Positions 4,502 through 8,847 of a stretch of 8,847 nucleotides of DNA are shown here, piece after piece (position 1 is the stretch's first letter; every line of letters begins with the position of its first letter). The translations under genes were made by a program, and so were the position numbers. Location of the stretch: NCBI GenBank assembly GCA_965371355.1, contig CBDUYD010000122.1:1-8847 (forward strand). The letters are read 5' to 3'. The notes below the pieces were generated by a model, which worked only from the letters and a program-made list of their open reading frames with translations, ran no database searches and was not told where the DNA came from. This stretch comes from JASJHI01 sp965371355. Its GTDB lineage: Bacteria; Actinomycetota; Acidimicrobiia; Acidimicrobiales; Ilumatobacteraceae.

Positions 4502-6514
4502 TCAGGACGCGAACGAAGCGCCGATCGGGAGCGTCAGCGAGCTGCCGCCGAGACCGGATTGCGATTCGGGATTGTGCGTGACCGCCAGCACCGACCGGCC
4601 GGACTCGAAGATCTGGATCACCGACGATCGGATCGCGAGGTCGTGGAACGGGAGAATGATCAGGTCACCCGGCTCCGTCCGTTCGGCCGCCCAGCGCTCG
4701 ACGTCGTCGGTCCCGTCCACATCTCCGCTCCAGTGCTCGAGGTGTTCGGGTAGCGAGATCCCCGCCTCGGTCACCACGTCGGGCGAGAGGGGCCCGACTA
4801 TCAAGGTCCGGTCGCGGCCGACCAGGTTCGTCGCGAGTTCGGCGGCCAATCGCAGAGCGGGCTCCTCGCCTGGGATCAGGTCTGCCTCTCGCACGAGGAG
4901 GATCGGGCGGCCGTGCCCGACCGTGTCGGTCTCGTGGAGGGCCGCGACGGCGACCGGCACCGCGGTCGCCGCGATGATCTCGTTGTAGCTCGCGCCCGCC
5001 AGATAGCCGAGGAACCCTTCGCGTCCCGGCCAGGCGAGCAGCAACAACGACGCGTCGAACTCGATCGCTGCCCGGTTCAGCGCCGATGCCTTCGACCGAT
5101 CGATACGCAGTTCGGTCTCCTCGTCCCGCCCGGCCCGGCGAAGAACCTGGTCGGCTGCCGCCTGCCGTCGGCGGGCTTTGGCGATCGCATTCCTGTCGGT
5201 CGACGTGGCCACGGCGATCGGCTGCACGACGCCGCCCGCCGACTCCGTCAGCCGACCGCTGAACCCGACCACACGCCGCATGACGTCCTCGTCGAGATCG
5301 GTAGCGAGGAGGATCGCCTCGCCGGCCCGTCGTCTGTCGGCGCTCGGTGGGTGAACCTCCGGCGCGAAGTGGCTCGTGCCGATCGATGTCAGCACCAGAC
5401 TGACCGCGACGACGACCATCACGGCATTGACGACCTCGTCCCCGTAGAGACCGGCCTCGAGGCCGACGATCGTGGCGGCGAGGGTCGCCGCTGCCTGGGC
5501 GACCGAAATGCTGAGCATCAGGCCGACCTCTGCCGTCGTCAGGTGGAAGATGCGCCCCGAGATCCAGGCAGCGAGCGCCTTTCCGGTGACGAGCGCTGCG
5601 CAGAACCAGATCGCGAGCCGCATCGTTTCCCAGGTGAACATCACCTCCGGGTCGAGCAGGAGGCCGACCGAGATGAGGAACGTGGGGATGAAGAAGGCGT
5701 TGCCGAAGAAGTCGGTCACCGTCATCAGCGGGCTCGCGTTCGGGACGAGTCGGTTGAGTCCCACGCCGACGAAGAACGCTCCGACCAGCGGCTCGATCCC
5801 GACGAGCTGGGCGACCACCGCTGAAGAGGTGAGACCGATGAACAGGAGCATGTACCGCAGCGTGCGCTCCTGGCCGAGCCCGGAGAAGAGCGCACGCGTC
5901 ACCTTCGGAACGATGAAGAGGCACCACACGGCCAGCACCGCGAGGCCGGCTGCGATGGCGATGACGAGCTGGATCCCCTTGGCATCGCCCGTCTCGGCAC
6001 CGATGATGAGCGCCAGCATGGTCAGCGAGATCGTGTCGGTGATCGAACTGGCGCCGATGGTAGCGGCGACGGCGCGGTTGCGGGTGAGTCCGAAGCGACT
6101 CACCGTCGGGTACGTGATGAGGGTGAACGAGGCCCAGAAGGACCCGATCAACAACGCTGCGGCGAGGTCGATGTCGAGTGCGAGGGCGACGATGCTGCCG
6201 AGCGCGAACGGGATGAACGCCGTGAGCAGCCCGAACCCGATAGAGATGTTGCGATACTTGAAGAACGACTCGATGTCGAGTTGTAGCCCGGCGAGGAAGA
6301 TGAGATATAGGACGCCGATGCTGCCGACATCCTCGAGCGAGTCGAAGCTCGGCAGCACGTCGCCCATGTTCGGCCCGATGAGCGCCCCGCCGATCAGCAG
6401 GCCGAGCAGTCCGGGTATTCGCAGCTTCTCGGCGACGAGCGGACCGAACACGACGATCAGCGCGACGATGGTAAACCCGAACTCGGGTCCCTCTTGTATC
6501 TCCGACCAGGTCAT
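4502..6514 (-). CDS. CPA2-type cation/proton antiporter with tandem USP-like C-terminal domains
   Basis: A 670-residue protein. Residues about 10-385 form a Na+/H+ or K+/H+ exchanger core with roughly 12-13 membrane segments. They show family marks such as LRIPGLLGLLIGGALIGP (31-48), LIFLAGLQLD (71-80), an ITDT site at 158-161 in a broken helix (likely ion-binding) and FFIPTFLISVGLLLDP (274-289). The C-terminal cytoplasmic half is not a TrkA-N/RCK domain. It looks like two USP-type alpha/beta folds: about 397-525 (AILLATDLDED, then GREGFLGYLAGASYNEII) and about 535-648 (PILLVREADL, then ESGRSVLAVTHNP). This antiporter-USP fusion type is known in several phyla. Cation specificity cannot be read from sequence. 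The ATG at 6514 fits the first membrane helix, and TAGGTT 6 nt before it suggests its own leaderless transcript. MMPL lies 68 nt upstream on the same strand, so an operon is also possible. Confidence 0.9.
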   Translation of the reverse strand: MTWSEIQEGPEFGFTIVALIVVFGPLVAEKLRIPGLLGLLIGGALIGPNMGDVLPSFDSLEDVGSIGVLYLIFLAGLQLDIESFFKYRNISIGFGLLTAFIPFALGSIVALALDIDLAAALLIGSFWASFTLITYPTVSRFGLTRNRAVAATIGASSITDTISLTMLALIIGAETGDAKGIQLVIAIAAGLAVLAVWCLFIVPKVTRALFSGLGQERTLRYMLLFIGLTSSAVVAQLVGIEPLVGAFFVGVGLNRLVPNASPLMTVTDFFGNAFFIPTFLISVGLLLDPEVMFTWETMRLAIWFCAALVTGKALAAWISGRIFHLTTAEVGLMLSISVAQAAATLAATIVGLEAGLYGDEVVNAVMVVVAVSLVLTSIGTSHFAPEVHPPSADRRRAGEAILLATDLDEDVMRRVVGFSGRLTESAGGVVQPIAVATSTDRNAIAKARRRQAAADQVLRRAGRDEETELRIDRSKASALNRAAIEFDASLLLLAWPGREGFLGYLAGASYNEIIAATAVPVAVAALHETDTVGHGRPILLVREADLIPGEEPALRLAAELATNLVGRDRTLIVGPLSPDVVTEAGISLPEHLEHWSGDVDGTDDVERWAAERTEPGDLIILPFHDLAIRSSVIQIFESGRSVLAVTHNPESQSGLGGSSLTLPIGASFAS

Positions 6515-6520
6515 GTGGCC

Positions 6521-6526
6521 AACCTA
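6521..6526 (-). promoter_or_regulatory. Candidate -10 hexamer TAGGTT for the antiporter gene (leaderless)
   Basis: On the minus strand TAGGTT fits TANNNT and ends 6 nt before the ATG at 6514, the same spacing as TAGCGT before the DUF433 gene. No -35 is evident. If active, it would give a leaderless antiporter transcript separate from the MMPL gene. Confidence 0.28.
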
Positions 6527-6582
6527 TTCGTCGCCGCCTCGCTCGGCCGATGACGGTCGCCTGGTCCAGCGGGCAACGCACG

Positions 6583-8847
6583 TCAGACGAGCATTTCCTC
6601 CCGCTGCTCGTCTCGGGCGCGCTCATCGGTCGGCGCGTTGGCCGGATCGACCTCCATCTCGGGGAGCGGGAGTGCGGCCTCGCCCTCGATGTCGATCATC
6701 GGGAGCAGGCGGTCGAGCCAGGCCGGGATCCACCAGTTGGCGTCCCCCATCAGCTTCATCGTCGGCGGCACGAGAATCACGCGGACGATCGTGGCGTCGA
6801 CGAAGATCGCCGTTGCGAGCCCGAGGCCCATCATCTTGATGACCGGGTCTTCGCCGAGCACGAAGCCGAGGAAGACGGCGATCATGATCAGCGCCGCCGA
6901 GGTGATCACCTTGGCGGTGCTGGCGATCTCGTGGATCACCGATCCCTCGTTCTCGCCTGTGACCAGGTAGTCCTCGCGGACGCGCGAGAGCAGGAAGACC
7001 TCGTAGTCCATCGAGAGGCCGAACAGCACGGCGAACATGAACATCGGGATGAACGACACGATCGGCACGGTTGCCTCCAAGCCGATCAGGCCCATCCCCC
7101 ACCCCCACTGGAACACCATGACCAAGACGCCGTAGGCGGCGCCGATGCTCAGCAGGTTGAGCAGGGCGGCCTTCAGCGGGACGAGTATCGATCGGAACAC
7201 GAACATCAGGAGTACGAACGACAGCAGGATGACGGCCGCGATGAACAGCGGCAACCGGTCGTTGACCCGGTCGCCGATGTCGGCGAACGAAGCGGTCTGT
7301 CCGCCCACGTGGGCGCGAGCCGGGCTGTCGTCGAGGAGCGGCGGGAAGACCTCCGATCGGAGACGTTCGATCGTGTCGCTGGTGGCGTTGTCCTGCGGTG
7401 CGCTCGCCGGGAACGCGAGCAGCGTCGCGACGCCGGCCTCGATGTCGACCTCGGCGGGTGCGACCGCGACGATGCCCTCGTCGGCGGCGACCGCGTCGAG
7501 GAGCGGGTCGACGACGCTCGGATCTTCGGAGATGTCGACGGCGATCACCAGCGGACCGTTGATCCCAGCGCCGAAGCCCTCCGCGACGAGGTCGTAGGCC
7601 CGGCGCTCGGTGCGCGAATCGGGCAGCGATCCGTCGTCGGGAAACCCCAGCCGGAGTGCCAGCACCGGTGCGGTGAGCGCGAGCAGCACGACGGTGACGG
7701 CGATCGCGTACGGCCACGCATGCCTCGACACGTGTCGCCCCCAGCGCTCCCATCCCGAGTCGGCGGCGATGCCGTCGAGACGTGCCCGGCGACGGCTGCG
7801 TCGGAGACCGTTGACGCGGTGTCCGGCGAGCCCGAGGAACGCCGGCAGCAGGGTGACCGACGCGACCACCATGATCAGCACAATGACCGACGTGGCGACC
7901 CCGGCGGCGGTCATGAACCGGATACCTGCGACACCCATTCCGAGGATCGCGATGACGACCGTGCCGCCCGCGAAGATCACCGCCTGGCCCGAGGTGGCGA
8001 CGGCTCGGCCGACCGATTCCTCGACCGTCATCCCGCGGGCGAGGAACTCGCGGTGGCGCGACACGAGAAAGAGGGCGTAGTCGATGCCGACGCCGAGGCC
8101 GATCATCGTCGCCATCTGGGGAGCCCAGCTGGGAATCTCGATGATGTAGGTGATGAGCGACATCGAGCTGATGCCGAGGGCGAGACCGAAGAGCGCCATC
8201 CCGATCGGGAGGCCCATCGCGATCACCGACCCGAACGCCAGCAGCAAGATGACGACGGCGGCGATCAGACCGATCATCTCACCGAGTCCGGTCTCGGCTT
8301 CCTCGAACGACCAGAACAGGTCTCCGCTCATCTCGATCTGGAGCGGCGAATCCGTTCGCGCCTCGCCCCCGAGATTCTTGAGGTTCTCGAGGTCGCCCGC
8401 ATCGAGTTGCTCGATCACCGGGTACTGGACGCGGATGAGTGCGATCCGGCCATCGGCTGACACGGCGCCGTCGGCCACCGCCTGCTCGCGACCCGCGGAC
8501 AGCGCACCGGCCGGGTCGTTGGTGCCGAGCACGTTGGGGAGTGCTTCGACGTCGGACTGGATCTCCACCAGCGCCGCCACCGAATCGCGTGAGTCGAAGA
8601 AGGTCGTCTCGCCGTCGATCGGCGTCACCACCACCTGTGCGGTGAGGCCGGCACGATCGGAGTCGGTCGCCGCGAGCAGATCGACGGCTTGCTGCGAGTC
8701 GAGTCCCGGGACCGCGAAGGAGTCTTCGAGGTCGCGACCGACGGCGCTCGACGCTCCGACCACCAGCAGCGAGATGATCAGCCAGGCGCCGATGATCGCC
8801 CATGGTCGACGGGCGGCGAACCGGCCGAGCCGGTACAGGGATTGTGA
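6583..8847 (-). CDS. MMPL/RND-family transporter (N-terminus runs off window edge)
   Basis: The frame is open to the last base of the window and gives 754 residues ending at TGA (6585-6583). The edge sequence SQSLYRLGRFAARRPW followed by a hydrophobic helix is the normal MMPL N-terminus, so only the start codon and perhaps a few residues are missing. GTG at 8763 would cut TM1 and is rejected. The layout is the RND duplicate plan: TM1 (about 15-31), extracytoplasmic domain 1 (about 32-185), TM2-6 (about 188-340), TM7 (about 378-398), domain 2 (about 399-530) and TM8-12 to about 695, then an acidic cytoplasmic tail. The proton-relay Asp-Tyr pairs are present in both halves: GIDYALF (about 256-257) and SMDYEVF (about 614-615). 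These proteins use the proton gradient to export lipids or hydrophobic compounds across the cytoplasmic membrane. The substrate is unknown. The antiporter gene follows 68 nt downstream. Confidence 0.93.
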   Translation of the reverse strand, partial: SQSLYRLGRFAARRPWAIIGAWLIISLLVVGASSAVGRDLEDSFAVPGLDSQQAVDLLAATDSDRAGLTAQVVVTPIDGETTFFDSRDSVAALVEIQSDVEALPNVLGTNDPAGALSAGREQAVADGAVSADGRIALIRVQYPVIEQLDAGDLENLKNLGGEARTDSPLQIEMSGDLFWSFEEAETGLGEMIGLIAAVVILLLAFGSVIAMGLPIGMALFGLALGISSMSLITYIIEIPSWAPQMATMIGLGVGIDYALFLVSRHREFLARGMTVEESVGRAVATSGQAVIFAGGTVVIAILGMGVAGIRFMTAAGVATSVIVLIMVVASVTLLPAFLGLAGHRVNGLRRSRRRARLDGIAADSGWERWGRHVSRHAWPYAIAVTVVLLALTAPVLALRLGFPDDGSLPDSRTERRAYDLVAEGFGAGINGPLVIAVDISEDPSVVDPLLDAVAADEGIVAVAPAEVDIEAGVATLLAFPASAPQDNATSDTIERLRSEVFPPLLDDSPARAHVGGQTASFADIGDRVNDRLPLFIAAVILLSFVLLMFVFRSILVPLKAALLNLLSIGAAYGVLVMVFQWGWGMGLIGLEATVPIVSFIPMFMFAVLFGLSMDYEVFLLSRVREDYLVTGENEGSVIHEIASTAKVITSAALIMIAVFLGFVLGEDPVIKMMGLGLATAIFVDATIVRVILVPPTMKLMGDANWWIPAWLDRLLPMIDIEGEAALPLPEMEVDPANAPTDERARDEQREEMLV

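Noticed and set aside
4665..6626. Minus-strand 653-residue frame overlapping the antiporter
   Set aside because: Extremely rich in arginine, a frame-shifted shadow typical of high-GC DNA; the antiporter frame has coherent membrane segments.
5472..6839. Plus-strand 455-residue frame opposite the antiporter and the end of the MMPL gene
   Set aside because: Spans two genes and their gap on the other strand and has no domain; antisense shadow.
6550..8460. Plus-strand 636-residue frame opposite the MMPL gene
   Set aside because: D/E/H/R-rich low-complexity reading, characteristic of the antisense of a membrane-protein gene.
8761..8763. GTG as start of the MMPL gene
   Set aside because: The same frame continues to the window edge with a basic N-terminus and TM1 that match MMPL proteins, so the gene begins outside the window.

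Overview
The window comes from a GC-rich bacterium, most likely an actinobacterium. The inference rests on GC-rich coding sequence with frequent GTG/TTG starts, an MMPL transporter and TANNNT promoter-like hexamers placed for leaderless starts. A member of the Acidimicrobiia is possible, but this cannot be settled from the window.

Left part (1 to about 1516), accessory DNA: it starts inside a small toxin-like gene, followed at once by a helix-turn-helix partner gene. Next comes a second toxin-antitoxin pair of the DUF433/DUF5615 (VapBC-like) type, whose toxin gene carries a one-base frameshift. The coding sequence here is less GC-rich (about 53% in the first 180 bases, against 57-80% in 60-base lines sampled from the right-hand genes). 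The block ends in gene-free DNA holding five copies of a GGTAG core motif in both orientations. It then reaches a 45-nt fragment that reads as the 3' part of a tRNA (anticodon loop, T arm, 3' acceptor strand, CCA), best matching tRNA-Arg(CCT). No 5' half is present. This is what the displaced end of a tRNA-integrated island (attR-like) looks like. The polarity predicts that the island lies to the left, with the intact tRNA and the integrase beyond the left edge of the window.

Middle (1517 to 4500): a gene-free stretch with a striking perfect 15-bp inverted repeat, then two genes on the minus strand (a CorA-type metal channel followed by a SAM-dependent methyltransferase), and a divergently placed small membrane protein with a SHOCT tail on the plus strand.

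Right part (4502 to 8847), minus strand: a large MMPL/RND transporter, whose N-terminal end runs off the right edge, lies upstream of a CPA2-type cation/proton antiporter fused to two USP-like cytoplasmic domains. These and CorA look like ordinary chromosomal envelope and ion-homeostasis genes. The long plus-strand open frames over them are antisense shadows.

The most interesting feature is the island boundary: toxin-antitoxin cargo, a candidate recombinase arm-site cluster and the tRNA-Arg fragment lie in the order expected for an integrated or decaying mobile element. I see no clear sign of a wholly new multi-gene system.
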